The position numbers and the translations under genes were made by a program. Below are positions 23,101 to 31,974 of a DNA stretch of 64,000 nucleotides, piece after piece. Positions within the stretch are counted from its first letter, which is position 1. Every line of letters starts with the position of its first letter. Below the pieces are notes generated by a model that saw only the letters and a program-made list of their open reading frames with translations, was not told where the DNA came from and made no database searches. This DNA is from Halomicrobium urmianum (GTDB taxonomy: Archaea; Halobacteriota; Halobacteria; Halobacteriales; Haloarculaceae): positions 1 to 64,000 of the forward strand of contig NZ_CP084091.1 in NCBI RefSeq assembly GCF_020217425.1, given 5' to 3'.

Positions 23101-25082
23101 GCCTCGGTCGGACGACTAGGCGGTGGCTCCCGACCCGACTTGATACCGGCGCAGCAGTGGCGGGGTTGCTCCTCGCACTGGTGCTGTTTCCGCTCCGGTT
23201 TGTCGCCTCCCAGGTGTACATCAAGACGATCCCGATCGTCCTCGGGATCGCCTGCATCCTGTATCTCGTCGCGGACGTCAGCGACGACGCAACGGTAGCG
23301 AGCTTCCCGACGCTGTCGCGGGACGTGTTGCGGCTGCTGCCGATACTCGTCGTGACCTGTGTCAGCGCGATGGTCCTCATCGCCGTCGAGAGCGGCCAGC
23401 GGTCCGTGCTGTTTTTCGACGTGGCCGGCGTCGCAGGGACGCTCCTCCTGGCACAGATCGTCTTCACCAGTCAGAGCTCGTTCAGCCGGACGCGGGTCCT
23501 GTTCCAGATCGTCCTTCTGGCCGCGGCACTCCGTCTGACCGCGCTGTACGTGACGCCGGGGCTCGTCGGCATCGACATCTGGACCCACGTCACCCAGCTG
23601 GCCGGGGGCATCGCGAGCGCCGGTTCGCTGGAGGCCATCGCGGACAACAAACACTACACCTCGCCGCTGTACCACCTGCTGGTGGTCACCACCTCGGTGC
23701 TCGCGGATGTCCCCCTGCGGTCGGCGCTGTACCTCTCGCTGGGGCTGGCGATGCCGGTCGGGATACTGGCGGTGTTCGCGACGGCGAACCTGCTCGTCGA
23801 GCCGCGGTGGGCCGCGCTCGCGGCCGCGCTGTTCTCGATCGGCGACTACGTCATCGAGTGGGGGATCCACCTCATCCCGACCAGCATGGGGCTGTTGCTG
23901 TTCCTCGGGATGCTGTACTGGCTCCTCCGCGTGATGCGGACCGACTACCAGTCCAGAGAGTTCCTCCTCCTGGTGTCGTTCTCCGCTGCGGTGATCCTGA
24001 CCCACCAGGTGTCGTCGTTCATCATGCTGGTCGTGCTCGTGGCGGGTCTGCTGGCGTACTTCACCCTTAACCTGAGCATCTTCGACCGCTCGCTGATCGA
24101 TCCGGACGTGTTCAGGGTCCGGAACCCGCTGAACATCGCCGGACTCCTGGCGTTCGACGGCGGGTTCATCATCTTCCTGTGGTCGTTCACGCCGTACAAC
24201 GGGAACTCGTTTCTCGTGACGGTGTTGTCCTACTTCCAGGAGACGCTGGCCTCCAGCGCAGGCGTCCTCAACCTCGCCACCCCGTCCTCCGAGGGGAGCT
24301 CCGCGACGGCCGCGAGCCAGGGACCGACGCTGGTCGAGACGATCGCGACGTACGTCGACACGACCGGGTTCCTCCTGCTGCTCTTCGGTACCTGCGTCGG
24401 CAGCCTCTACGTCCTCAACCGCCGCCGGGCACACCAGTCCGTGTTCACGCTGGTGGCGGCCGCAGCCATCATGCTCGTGTTCGTGCTGGGCCTTCCGATG
24501 TTCGGCATCCGCAACTTCATCCCGCAGCGGTGGTTCGCCTTCCTGTACGCGCCGCTGGCAGTGCTCACCGTCATCGGCCTGCGATACCTCGCGACCGAAC
24601 TCGACCGGCGGGTCATTGCCACGGTGATCCTGCTATTCGTCCTGGTGTTCCCCAGCGTGATGGTGATGTCGAGCAACGGAACTATCGACAACCCCGTCTT
24701 CGAGAATCAGGAGGCCGAACTGGCCTACAGCGAGAGCGAGATCGACGCCGCTTACACGTTCGGGCGGATGACCGGATCGCCCGACGGCGACAACCTCCGT
24801 CCCGATCAGGTGGTGTTCACCGATCACCCGTACCAGACGCTGTTCAAGCGGACGGGGTCCTATCCGGCCGACACGGCACGGATAAACGACAGCGACCCGG
24901 TCATGCACGACGTTACCGTCTACCGGCAGGAGCAGAGCGAGGCAGCGACCTACTTCATCAACAGCATCGGCATCGGCGAGACCCGGAACATCCCGGAGGA
25001 GCGCATCTGTCGGCCCGATCAGGCGGTGATCTACAACAACGCCGACGTGAAGATCTGTTCCGCCTCGCCGGCGGACACCTGA
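23097..25082 (+). CDS. Multispan membrane protein, GT39-like, with exported C-terminal domain
   Basis: 661 residues, ATGA-coupled. About 13 hydrophobic helices fill residues 18-530. The first long loop contains PGLVGIDIWTHVTQLAGGIASAGS, the position and character of the acidic loop of PMT/GT39-type lipid-sugar-dependent transferases. The last ~120 residues are soluble and would lie outside (two Cys: EERICRPD and VKICSAS). As the last gene of the operon it may transfer a lipid-linked sugar outside the cell or polymerise the glycan; the exact reaction is inference. Confidence 0.65.
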   Translation: MSLGRTTRRWLPTRLDTGAAVAGLLLALVLFPLRFVASQVYIKTIPIVLGIACILYLVADVSDDATVASFPTLSRDVLRLLPILVVTCVSAMVLIAVESGQRSVLFFDVAGVAGTLLLAQIVFTSQSSFSRTRVLFQIVLLAAALRLTALYVTPGLVGIDIWTHVTQLAGGIASAGSLEAIADNKHYTSPLYHLLVVTTSVLADVPLRSALYLSLGLAMPVGILAVFATANLLVEPRWAALAAALFSIGDYVIEWGIHLIPTSMGLLLFLGMLYWLLRVMRTDYQSREFLLLVSFSAAVILTHQVSSFIMLVVLVAGLLAYFTLNLSIFDRSLIDPDVFRVRNPLNIAGLLAFDGGFIIFLWSFTPYNGNSFLVTVLSYFQETLASSAGVLNLATPSSEGSSATAASQGPTLVETIATYVDTTGFLLLLFGTCVGSLYVLNRRRAHQSVFTLVAAAAIMLVFVLGLPMFGIRNFIPQRWFAFLYAPLAVLTVIGLRYLATELDRRVIATVILLFVLVFPSVMVMSSNGTIDNPVFENQEAELAYSESEIDAAYTFGRMTGSPDGDNLRPDQVVFTDHPYQTLFKRTGSYPADTARINDSDPVMHDVTVYRQEQSEAATYFINSIGIGETRNIPEERICRPDQAVIYNNADVKICSASPADT

Positions 25083-25109
25083 CACGTGGCGAGCGAAAGC
25101 TCATCCCCG

Positions 25110-25510
25110 TCAGATAGGCGTGAACAGCCACTCCGGGTCGACGAAACGCCGTTCTGCTACTCGATCATACTCTCCCTCGTGGAGGTCGATAGCGACGTCG
25201 ACGAAGCGTCGTGGTCGTCTCCGGTAGCGACGAACCGGTTCTCCTCGGCGAGTCCGTCGGCGTACCCGCTGCCGCCAGCGGCCACGGCCTCACCACGCCG
25301 TCGGCGGCGGGACTCTCTCGCTGTTGAAAGGTCGAACGCCGGACGAGACGTCCGATTCGGTCCGCAGGAACGCCGCGGCCGTCCGACTGCGGGACGGGAT
25401 TCGCCGTCGTCGACGGCAGGACCAGCCGTCCGTCGTCGGCCAGCCGCTCGGCCTGCGGTCGCCAGCGTCCACGGTCGAAGTGACCTGCGCGACGCGGACC
25501 GCGCCACAGT
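25110..25510 (-). pseudogene. Decayed gene of unknown family, C-terminal part
   Basis: Minus-strand reading gives protein-like pieces in shifting frames: HFDRGRWRPQAERLADDGRLVLPS upstream, then GYADGLAEENRFVATGDD, then after a frameshift near 25200 FVDVAIDLHEGEYDRV and RRFVDPEWLFTPI before a stop at 25110. No single frame carries all of it, so the gene is broken by at least one or two indels. I do not recognise the family. It sits at the end of the glycan operon and near mobile DNA, consistent with decay after insertion. Confidence 0.45.
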
Positions 25511-25801
25511 GCCCCGACTCGGACGCGGTTCCGTCGATTATCGCCCCGGTCGACGATTCGGAGGTACCGTCTCACGAATGGGGACGGACGTCTGTCTTCC
25601 CGTCTCCGACGGCGTGGTCGACCCCGGGGGCGACGACTCGTCGGTGTGCAGTTCATTTGTTCGCCGGTCGGGGAGCCGCCGGTGTTCGGTCCGTTCGACT
25701 GCGTCCGTCCGGCCGTGGCTCCCGTCGCAGCGACGCCCGTGGCCCCGCCGAACTGGCGGCGGTCGGACGGGCTATCTATAGCAAAGGTACGTGTGTTATA
25801 C

Positions 25802-25820
25802 TTATCGGCTCGATAATACG
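25802..25820 (+). promoter_or_regulatory. Orphan bipartite promoter motif
   Basis: CTTATCGGCTC then GATAATAC with no plus-strand gene for 300 bases. It may have driven a gene displaced by the elements at 25.95-27.4 kb. The stretch 25511-25946 otherwise shows nothing reliable. Confidence 0.35.
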
Positions 25821-25946
25821 CCGCTGACGCCCGCTCGCGCCTGCACACGTCGACGATCTCCCCGAAGGGACCGCTGCGGAGTGCCGGTCGAGGGGCCGCC
25901 GGGAGGATCAGTCGGCGGGTAACTGCTTCAGTCGCTCGGGGCCCCG

Positions 25947-26023
25947 CTGGTAGACAGTGCCGCTATTCACGCATCGAGGAACGCCCGGGTATCCCCGGGT
26001 GCGTCGCCGCGTTCGATTTCTAC
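25947..26023 (-). mobile_element. MITE-like palindrome, degenerate copy
   Basis: Matches the copy at 49400-49485: CTATTCACGCATCGAGG, a GGGTATCCCC-type centre, then GCGTTCGATTTCTAC. The left end has drifted. It lies just outside the left end of the tnpB element. Confidence 0.55.
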
Positions 26024-26042
26024 AGGCAGTTCAAGGCGAGGG

Positions 26043-27431
26043 CCTCGGGGCTTGACCCCGAGGGTGAAGCCGACAACACCTAACCTATCAACGCTAATCA
26101 ACCTTTACAACACCGTAGTCCGTCGATTAGGGTATGGAGAAGTCGCTCACGAAGACACTCGTCTTCCAACTCCAACCCGAAAAAGAGCGACTACTCTCCG
26201 ACGCATACCACGAAGCGCGATGGGTATTCAACCAGACCATCCAGTTAGCGAAAGACGGAATGGACTGGGACGACATCTCACCTCGGCTTGAAGACGAAGC
26301 TGACCTCGTGAAGAATACCACGCAACGAATCGTCGCCAAAGCAATCGACGCGCTCGAACAATCCTACGACCGCGACGATTACAACATGCCCAGCCACGAG
26401 AAGACAGGGCCATACCCGTTGCGGATGAACTTCACCGAGGGCTACAACCTCACCCTCGAAGACGACGGGATACACTACCGAATTAGTGCCAAGCCCTACA
26501 ACCCAGTGAAGGGCACACTTCGTGGTTCACCGGACAACCTTGAACTCCTACAACAAGCCCTCGGAAGTGACGAGTGGCGTGTTGGAACCGCTGAAGCGAT
26601 GACTCGCAACGGCAACCACGAACTCCACATTAACGTCACTCATCTCGAAGCTACAGTTCGTGACACACACGATGCTCGAACTGTCGTGGGAGTGGACATC
26701 AACGAGGACTGCGTAGCCCTTTCAGCCCTTCGTGAAGACGACATCGTTGACTCTGTTGTGATAGACTACCCTGAAATCAAGCAAAAGCGTCATCGGTACT
26801 TCACGATGCGAAAGCGGATGCAGAACGCTGGGCAAACAGCGTTCGACCACGTGTTCGAGGATAAGGAAAAACGGTATGTCCACGACCAACTCCACCAAGT
26901 CTCCCGGCGAATCGTGGAGTGGGTTCAGCAATTCGAGTCGCCGCTCGTTGTGTTTGAAGACCTCAAGCACATGCGAGACTCGATTGATTACGGCACTCGG
27001 ATGAATCGTCGGTTGCACTCGTTGCCGTTTCACAAACTCCGTTCGTTCGTCGTGTACAAAGCAGCGTTCGAGGGGGTTCCGAGCGATGACATCGACCCAA
27101 CTTACACTAGTCAGACGTGTTCTTTTACGGGGTGTGAGCATACGGCTCGGTCGAATCGTCGGAAGAACCGGTTCAAGTGCACCGCGTGTGGTCGGCAAGA
27201 CCACGCTGACCGGAACCCGGCAGTAAATATTGCGAAGAAAGGGTTGGAGTCGTTGAATCGAAATGTGCCTGCTCTCAAGACGTTGCCGACTGTTCGGAAA
27301 CTGCGACAGCAGGCATCGGGCTGTGTGAACCAGCCGACCGTGACCCACCCGACCGTTCGAGGCCACCAAGCCGATGGTATCGTGGGAGTGTCCGATTAAA
27401 CCACGGGAAGCCTCGGGGCTTGACCCCGAGG
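26043..27431 (+). mobile_element. IS1341-type (IS200/IS605 group) element carrying only tnpB
   Basis: A 21-base palindrome (CCTCGGGG, CTTGA loop, CCCCGAGG) occurs at 26043-26063 and again, identical, at 27411-27431, bracketing tnpB. No TnpA (Y1 transposase) is present, so the element cannot move alone without help. Codon use inside is AT-richer than the flanks, a sign of transfer. Its right end is 4 bases from the stop of the hydrolase gene at 27436. Confidence 0.75.
26134..27399 (+). CDS. tnpB: TnpB RNA-guided nuclease, intact
   Basis: 421 residues. N-terminal helix-turn-helix region (LLSDAYHEARWVFNQTIQLAKDG), OB/wedge portion, then RuvC domain with all three acidic residues in context: VVGVDINEDCVAL, VVFEDLKHM, and DHADRNPAVNIA. 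The zinc finger is intact (TCSFTGCEH ... FKCTACG). TnpB proteins cut DNA guided by an RNA from the element's 3' end and keep the element in place. Here the guide would come from the sequence just past the palindrome at 27411-27431 (inference). Family members are about 400-430 residues, so it is full length. Confidence 0.92.
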   Translation: MEKSLTKTLVFQLQPEKERLLSDAYHEARWVFNQTIQLAKDGMDWDDISPRLEDEADLVKNTTQRIVAKAIDALEQSYDRDDYNMPSHEKTGPYPLRMNFTEGYNLTLEDDGIHYRISAKPYNPVKGTLRGSPDNLELLQQALGSDEWRVGTAEAMTRNGNHELHINVTHLEATVRDTHDARTVVGVDINEDCVALSALREDDIVDSVVIDYPEIKQKRHRYFTMRKRMQNAGQTAFDHVFEDKEKRYVHDQLHQVSRRIVEWVQQFESPLVVFEDLKHMRDSIDYGTRMNRRLHSLPFHKLRSFVVYKAAFEGVPSDDIDPTYTSQTCSFTGCEHTARSNRRKNRFKCTACGRQDHADRNPAVNIAKKGLESLNRNVPALKTLPTVRKLRQQASGCVNQPTVTHPTVRGHQADGIVGVSD

Positions 27432-27435
27432 CGGT

Positions 27436-27978
27436 TCACCGTAGCCCGGGGCGGTCGTCGGCGATCCACACCAGAAGCGTCGCACCCAGCAGCGCCACCT
27501 CCAGGAACAGGAACAAGAGGCCGCGGGGCGTCCCGAGGAAGACGACGAAGCGAACCAGGTAGTAGAGCGCGTTGTCGAGGAACCCGCCCTGTCCCGTACT
27601 CTGAATGACCACCAGCGGCCAGAGGTACGCCTCGACTCGCAGCGGATTGCCGAGCGCGACCTGATAGACGGCGTCGGCCGGTACGTGTGCGAGGTACGCG
27701 ACGTTGAATCCGGTGCCGACCGATCGGTAGCCGACCCGTCCCAGCAGCGCCCCGACGGCGAGCGAGAGCGCCGTCGCGGTGAACACCGAGTGGGCGACGG
27801 AGACGCCGCTCGGGAACAGCTCGAAGGTCCATCCGAGCGGCTTGTCGACGAGGTCCGGGAACAGAGCACCGAACCCGACCGCCAGTGCCGGGAGCGTGCT
27901 CGGCGATTCCCCGTACCGAACGTGGACGTATCCGGAGTACAGCAGGTAGCCGACGGCGACGTGTTCCCATGGCCACAT
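27436..27978 (-). CDS. Membrane-bound metal-dependent hydrolase (YdjM/DUF457-like)
   Basis: 180 residues with four or five hydrophobic helices. Metal-site signatures are WEHVAVGYLLY at the start, LFPDLVDKPLGW near 40, VAHSVF near 62 and AHVPADAVYQ near 98, the usual His/Asp pattern of the family. Located in the membrane; substrate unknown in archaea. Its 3' end is abutted by the tnpB element without truncation. No promoter motif of the recurrent class is seen. Confidence 0.75.
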   Translation of the reverse strand: MWPWEHVAVGYLLYSGYVHVRYGESPSTLPALAVGFGALFPDLVDKPLGWTFELFPSGVSVAHSVFTATALSLAVGALLGRVGYRSVGTGFNVAYLAHVPADAVYQVALGNPLRVEAYLWPLVVIQSTGQGGFLDNALYYLVRFVVFLGTPRGLLFLFLEVALLGATLLVWIADDRPGLR

Positions 27979-28071
27979 CGTGGTCAGGCCCCGGGTCGTG
28001 TCGGCGTGACAGTCGGTGAGAGCGTGACGTCTCTCGGGACTCCGTCGTATCGATAGTGGGTTCTCATCTGG

Positions 28072-29070
28072 TTACTCGACGGTAATCGGGAGACGGAGCG
28101 TCCGGTACGCCGAGTCGGCCGTGGGATCGTCGGGCGCTTCTCCGCGGTAGAGGGACACGACGATCCGCTGATCGGATCCACTCGTCGAGGGAGACACCTC
28201 GAAGTTCACCGTCTCCGTCTGGTCGTGATCGAGCGTAATCGTCTGCGATCCGACGCGGGTGCGGTCTACGACGGGTGCGTCGTCGCCGGTGCCGTCGGTC
28301 CGCTGGATCTGGGCCACCGCCTCGTACTGTACCCGATCGTATTCCTGGTTGGTCACGTTGACCGAGAGCGTGCGCGTCTCGCCGGGCACGAACTGCGACG
28401 GGTACATGGTCTCGTCGTCGCCGGTCACGTCCCCCGTCTGGACGTACAGCTCCGTGAACCCGTCCTGCTGTGTCGGTGCTACCGCGGCGTAGCCCACGCT
28501 CGAAACGAGCAGGAGGCAACTCACGCCCAGAGCGACGTTGAACAGCCGGTCTCGATTGTCGGTCGCGCTGAAGGAACTGCTCACGTCGGAGAACGTGATA
28601 TTCGAGACGACCTGAGAGAACTGCGGCGTGTACCGGCGTTCCCTGGGGAGTCGGTACCGACGTATCAGGCCGCCGATGACGAACAGCAGCGTCAGACCGG
28701 TCGTCCCGAACAGCAGTGGGTACACGGTGATGCCCCACGGGGTGAAGTTGGCGACGACGGCGACCAGCGGAACGAGAAACAGCGTCGTGAGGACGGCGAA
28801 CACGAACCGTTCGAGCGTGTCGACCCCGGCCTTGGTCGGCAGCGGGTTCTGCAACCCGCGCTCGTTCTCGTCGAACGTGCGCTCGGCGTGCTTCCCGGCA
28901 GCGGGGTACAGGAACGAGACGAACGCGTATCCGGGGAGCACTGTCACGAGAGGGACGACGACGGCCGCGCGAAGGACGGTACTTACTCCGAGCGCGACCG
29001 TCAGTACGACCAGGCCGGTGAGAAAGGCCACCAGCGAGAGGTCGACGTACCAGCGGTCCAGTGGAGACAT
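28072..29070 (-). CDS. DUF1616-family membrane protein
   Basis: 332 residues. Four N-terminal transmembrane helices in two pairs (about 10-55 and 88-135), a cytoplasmic loop with RRYRLPRERRYTPQF, a fifth helix (~180-200), then an extracellular domain with a beta-sandwich-like pattern (TRTLSVNVTNQEYDRVQYEAVAQIQ ... TVNFEVSP). This is the DUF1616 layout, common in archaeal surface-glycan clusters. Role unknown; association with glycan assembly is inferred from neighbours and shared promoter. Confidence 0.8.
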   Translation of the reverse strand: MSPLDRWYVDLSLVAFLTGLVVLTVALGVSTVLRAAVVVPLVTVLPGYAFVSFLYPAAGKHAERTFDENERGLQNPLPTKAGVDTLERFVFAVLTTLFLVPLVAVVANFTPWGITVYPLLFGTTGLTLLFVIGGLIRRYRLPRERRYTPQFSQVVSNITFSDVSSSFSATDNRDRLFNVALGVSCLLLVSSVGYAAVAPTQQDGFTELYVQTGDVTGDDETMYPSQFVPGETRTLSVNVTNQEYDRVQYEAVAQIQRTDGTGDDAPVVDRTRVGSQTITLDHDQTETVNFEVSPSTSGSDQRIVVSLYRGEAPDDPTADSAYRTLRLPITVE

Positions 29071-29097
29071 TGCCGGTCCGTACTATCCCGGAAGGCC

Positions 29098-29116
29098 TTA
29101 TTATTCGTCGGATAAA
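29098..29116 (-). promoter_or_regulatory. Bipartite promoter of the DUF1616 gene
   Basis: Minus strand TTTATCCGACG then AATAATAA, ending 28 bases before the start at 29070. Confidence 0.55.
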
Positions 29117-29239
29117 CCGCCGGACGGGCGAGCGATGGACCGTCTCGGGGTGTCACTTTCAGCGGGTCTGTGAGAGGACAGTACCGGACGACGGCCACTG
29201 TCGGGCCATCGAACCGGACGACAGCGACGTCAGTCCGTA

Positions 29240-30154
29240 TCAGGGCGAACTCGTCGCGTTCCGCAGTCCCGAACCGGCGCTCCAGACGACGCCCGGGAGA
29301 TGGCGCGGTTCCAGGCGGGCGTTCCGGACGTAGCGCGCGGCGTCGAGGAACGCGCCCTCCTGGAGATAGCGTTTCGCCAGAAGCAGATCGTGGGCCTCCT
29401 GCACGTCGTATCCGTCCCGTTCGGCGGCGTGGACCAGCGATCCGTGTTTCGCGATGAACTGCTCGTCGGCGCGTTCGACCGTCTCCGCCGGCGGCGATCC
29501 GGTCTCGTGGCGCGTCACGAGCGGCCGATCGACGTACCCCAGGTACCCCTCCTGAATGACCCGCAGGAGGAAGTCGGGGTCCTGGAAGCGGTCCAGATTC
29601 TGGTCGAACCCGTCGACGTCGCGGGCGACGGACGTCTCGACGAGCAGCGTCGACCCGGCACCCGAGTGGAGGTGGTCGGCCAGGATCTCCCCGGAGAGCT
29701 CCGACCCGCCCTCCTTCGGTCGATCGTCGTCGGCCAGCGACAGCGCCGAGGCGGCTGTTTTGAGCAGGCGCCCCGTGATTCCGTCGAGCTCGTACTGGAA
29801 GTCACAGTACACGGCGACGCAGCGCTCGGGCGCGGAGTCGTACCGCGCGAGCTGTTGCGCCAGCTTGTCCGGGTGCCACTCGTCGTCGGAATCCAGAAAC
29901 GCGACGAACTCCCCGTTCGCGTGCTCGATTCCAGTGTTTCGCGCCACGTTCGCGCCCCTGTTGGTGCCGTGAGTGATGACGCGGAGTCGCGGATCGTCGT
30001 AGCTGTCCAGCATCGTGAGGGTCCCGTCGTCGGACCCGTCGTCCACGACGACGAGCTCGAAGTCCTCGTACGTCTGTTCGAGGACGCTGTCGATGGCCCG
30101 GGGAAGGACGTCCGAGCGGTTGTACGTCGGAACGACGACGCTTACGGTTGGCAT
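29240..30154 (-). CDS. GT2 glycosyltransferase
   Basis: 304 residues from MPTVSVVVPTYNRSDVLP. GT-A signatures: LVVVDDGSDDGT, NVARNTGIEHANGEFVAFLDSDDEW (DxD site), and FLLRVIQEGYL. No membrane helix, so a soluble or peripheral cytoplasmic enzyme transferring a sugar from a nucleotide donor. Start 30154 is 27 bases from the promoter box; MDM at 30160 is the alternative. Much longer upstream frames are not protein-like. Part of the 28-37 kb surface-glycan block. Confidence 0.88.
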   Translation of the reverse strand: MPTVSVVVPTYNRSDVLPRAIDSVLEQTYEDFELVVVDDGSDDGTLTMLDSYDDPRLRVITHGTNRGANVARNTGIEHANGEFVAFLDSDDEWHPDKLAQQLARYDSAPERCVAVYCDFQYELDGITGRLLKTAASALSLADDDRPKEGGSELSGEILADHLHSGAGSTLLVETSVARDVDGFDQNLDRFQDPDFLLRVIQEGYLGYVDRPLVTRHETGSPPAETVERADEQFIAKHGSLVHAAERDGYDVQEAHDLLLAKRYLQEGAFLDAARYVRNARLEPRHLPGVVWSAGSGLRNATSSP

Positions 30155-30180
30155 GTCCATGCGAACGCTCCGGGACGTGT

Positions 30181-30199
30181 TTATTACCCGCTTGCTAGT
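30181..30199 (-). promoter_or_regulatory. Bipartite promoter of the GT2 gene at 29240
   Basis: Minus strand ACTAGCAAGCG then GGTAATAA, ending 27 bases before the ATG at 30154. Confidence 0.5.
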
Positions 30200-30216
30200 C
30201 GGCGTGACCGGCAGTA

Positions 30217-31728
30217 TCAGTACGTCGTCCCGGTGACGAGGACGTTGGTTCCGCCGGCGTCTTCGATGCCGTCCGGGAGCTCGTTGTTCTTGATACGAAC
30301 GGAGTCGGCGTCGGGGCCGATCCGGATCGACTCCTCGCCGGTGTAGCAGTCGAGGTAGTTGTCCTCGATCCAGATGTCGTCGCCGGCGGCAGTCACCGGC
30401 CGATCGGAACTGCGGATACGGGACCGGTAGACGGTGTACTCCCGACCGAGGAGCGCGAGCCCGCGTCGGTTTCCGCCACCCCACTGGTCGATAGTCAGGG
30501 TCCGAAACTCACAGTCGTCGCGTTCACACCGGATCGCGTGGCGCATGTTCTCACCGGACGCGCCGCCCGAGATGCGACTGCCCTGGACTACGACGCCGCC
30601 GCCGTCCCCCAGCAGGCGTATCGCGTTCGCGCTACTGTCGATGTCGATGTCGACGTCGACGATCGACACCGGGCCGGTCCCGGACTTGACGTCGATGCCC
30701 GAGGCGGGTACGTCGCCGATTTCCATGTCAGTCTCCCTGATGACGGCTTCGTCTACTTCCCCTTGAACCTGGAGCGCGTTCCCGTTCAGCGTGGTGAGGT
30801 CGATAGAGACCCCCCGGACTTCGATTCGGTCGGCGTAGTCGAACCGCATCGGGATCTGGGCCTGATAGTACGGCGACCGTCGGTCGGTGACGAAGTCGGA
30901 CCCGACGACGGTGGCCCGGTCCGCGCCGATGCGGACGTTCACCGGCCCGCTGTTCTGGAACAGACCGCCGGCGACCGAAACCGACCCGTCACCGGTCACG
31001 TAGAGCCCGTTGTCCGGGAAATTCCTGACGACGCAGCGCTCGAAGCGGAGGTGGCCCTCGTGGTTGTTGACGAGGATTCCGGTCGGTCCTCGCCAGAGCC
31101 CGCCGGGCGTATCGGTCTGCCAGTCCGCGCCGTCAGCCGTGCGGAACCCGTCCACGTGACCGCTCCCGTCCGGATCGGTGATTCTGAACAGCGCCGGGCC
31201 CCACGTCCCGCTGTCGTGACGGCCCACGACGTCGACGTCGCTGACCCGCAGTCCGTCGGCCGCGCTCACGTGGAACGCGCGGATACCGGTGTCGTCCGCT
31301 CGCTGGTCGACGTCGAAGTTCTCGATGCGAACGTCACGGGCCGGGTGGTAGTAGGTCCCCAGTCTGAACAGCCGGTACTGCGGGCCGTCGAAGTCGTAAT
31401 AACTGGCCGGCACCAGGGTCGCCTCGTCCCCGACGATGCCGACGTTCGTCACGCCGGACTCCCTGACTTGCTCGTCCATGTAGTACCGGCCCGGCGGGAA
31501 CTTCAGCAGCGTGTCGTCACCGATGACATCCTGGAGCACCGGACTTACCGATTCGGACCCGCTCGGATCGGCACCTGCGTCGGTGACGTCGACGACGGTT
31601 CGATACTGGTCTTCGATGCTCTCCCCTGTAACCGTACCGAGCCCAGCAGAGGCAGCGACTCCCAGGCACGCGGCTCGCAGGAAGGACCGCCGATTCGGCC
31701 GTGATACCGCTCTGTCAGTAGGTTGCAC
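30217..31728 (-). CDS. Tat-exported right-handed beta-helix protein
   Basis: 503 residues from GTG 31728, preferred over ATG 31767 because a TATAATAA box lies 24 bases upstream of it and the Tat signal then has a normal short lead (RPNRRSFLRAACLGVAASAGLG). The mature protein begins VVDVTDAGADPSGSES with a lid-like region (LLKFPPGRYYMDEQV), then many short beta-coils with GTWGP, RGPTGILVNN, FPDNGLYVTGDG and Asn ladders, the pattern of pectate-lyase/epimerase-type parallel beta-helices. Acts outside the cell, probably on a polysaccharide; no catalytic residue could be assigned. Paralogue of 35766-37361. Confidence 0.8.
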   Translation of the reverse strand: MQPTDRAVSRPNRRSFLRAACLGVAASAGLGTVTGESIEDQYRTVVDVTDAGADPSGSESVSPVLQDVIGDDTLLKFPPGRYYMDEQVRESGVTNVGIVGDEATLVPASYYDFDGPQYRLFRLGTYYHPARDVRIENFDVDQRADDTGIRAFHVSAADGLRVSDVDVVGRHDSGTWGPALFRITDPDGSGHVDGFRTADGADWQTDTPGGLWRGPTGILVNNHEGHLRFERCVVRNFPDNGLYVTGDGSVSVAGGLFQNSGPVNVRIGADRATVVGSDFVTDRRSPYYQAQIPMRFDYADRIEVRGVSIDLTTLNGNALQVQGEVDEAVIRETDMEIGDVPASGIDVKSGTGPVSIVDVDIDIDSSANAIRLLGDGGGVVVQGSRISGGASGENMRHAIRCERDDCEFRTLTIDQWGGGNRRGLALLGREYTVYRSRIRSSDRPVTAAGDDIWIEDNYLDCYTGEESIRIGPDADSVRIKNNELPDGIEDAGGTNVLVTGTTY

Positions 31729-31738
31729 ACCGCCACGG

Positions 31739-31766
31739 TTGTAGAGGGCCGTATTTATTATAAACA
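31739..31766 (-). promoter_or_regulatory. TATA-type promoter of the beta-helix gene
   Basis: On the minus strand TTTATAATAAATAC within an AT-rich stretch (31740-31830), about 24 bases before GTG 31728. It lacks the CTTA-CC upstream element of the other glycan genes. Confidence 0.45.
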
Positions 31767-31974
31767 TAAAAGAGCATTTTAATGTTATATATTGGTATTT
31801 TTACAACATCTTAATACGATGTTCACATCGGTTGTCTGACTATCGCGGGTGTCGGTACTGGACGCAGGTAGAACGGAGCGTATCCTGCCCACCTGCGCCT
31901 CGAACCCGCTATGGGGCCCCGTAGAAACACGAGCGACAGCCGCGTCTTTCCGCGATACCGCGCGATACAGGTAG

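Noticed and set aside
21221-25117. Long alternative-frame Arg-rich frames across the glycosyltransferase genes
   Set aside because: They are shadows of the tightly overlapping real genes, which carry full glycosyltransferase motifs.
25086-25781. Plus-strand 231-codon frame after the glycan operon
   Set aside because: No motif and basic low-complexity composition; the minus strand shows better coding-like pieces, so it is a shadow of the decayed gene.
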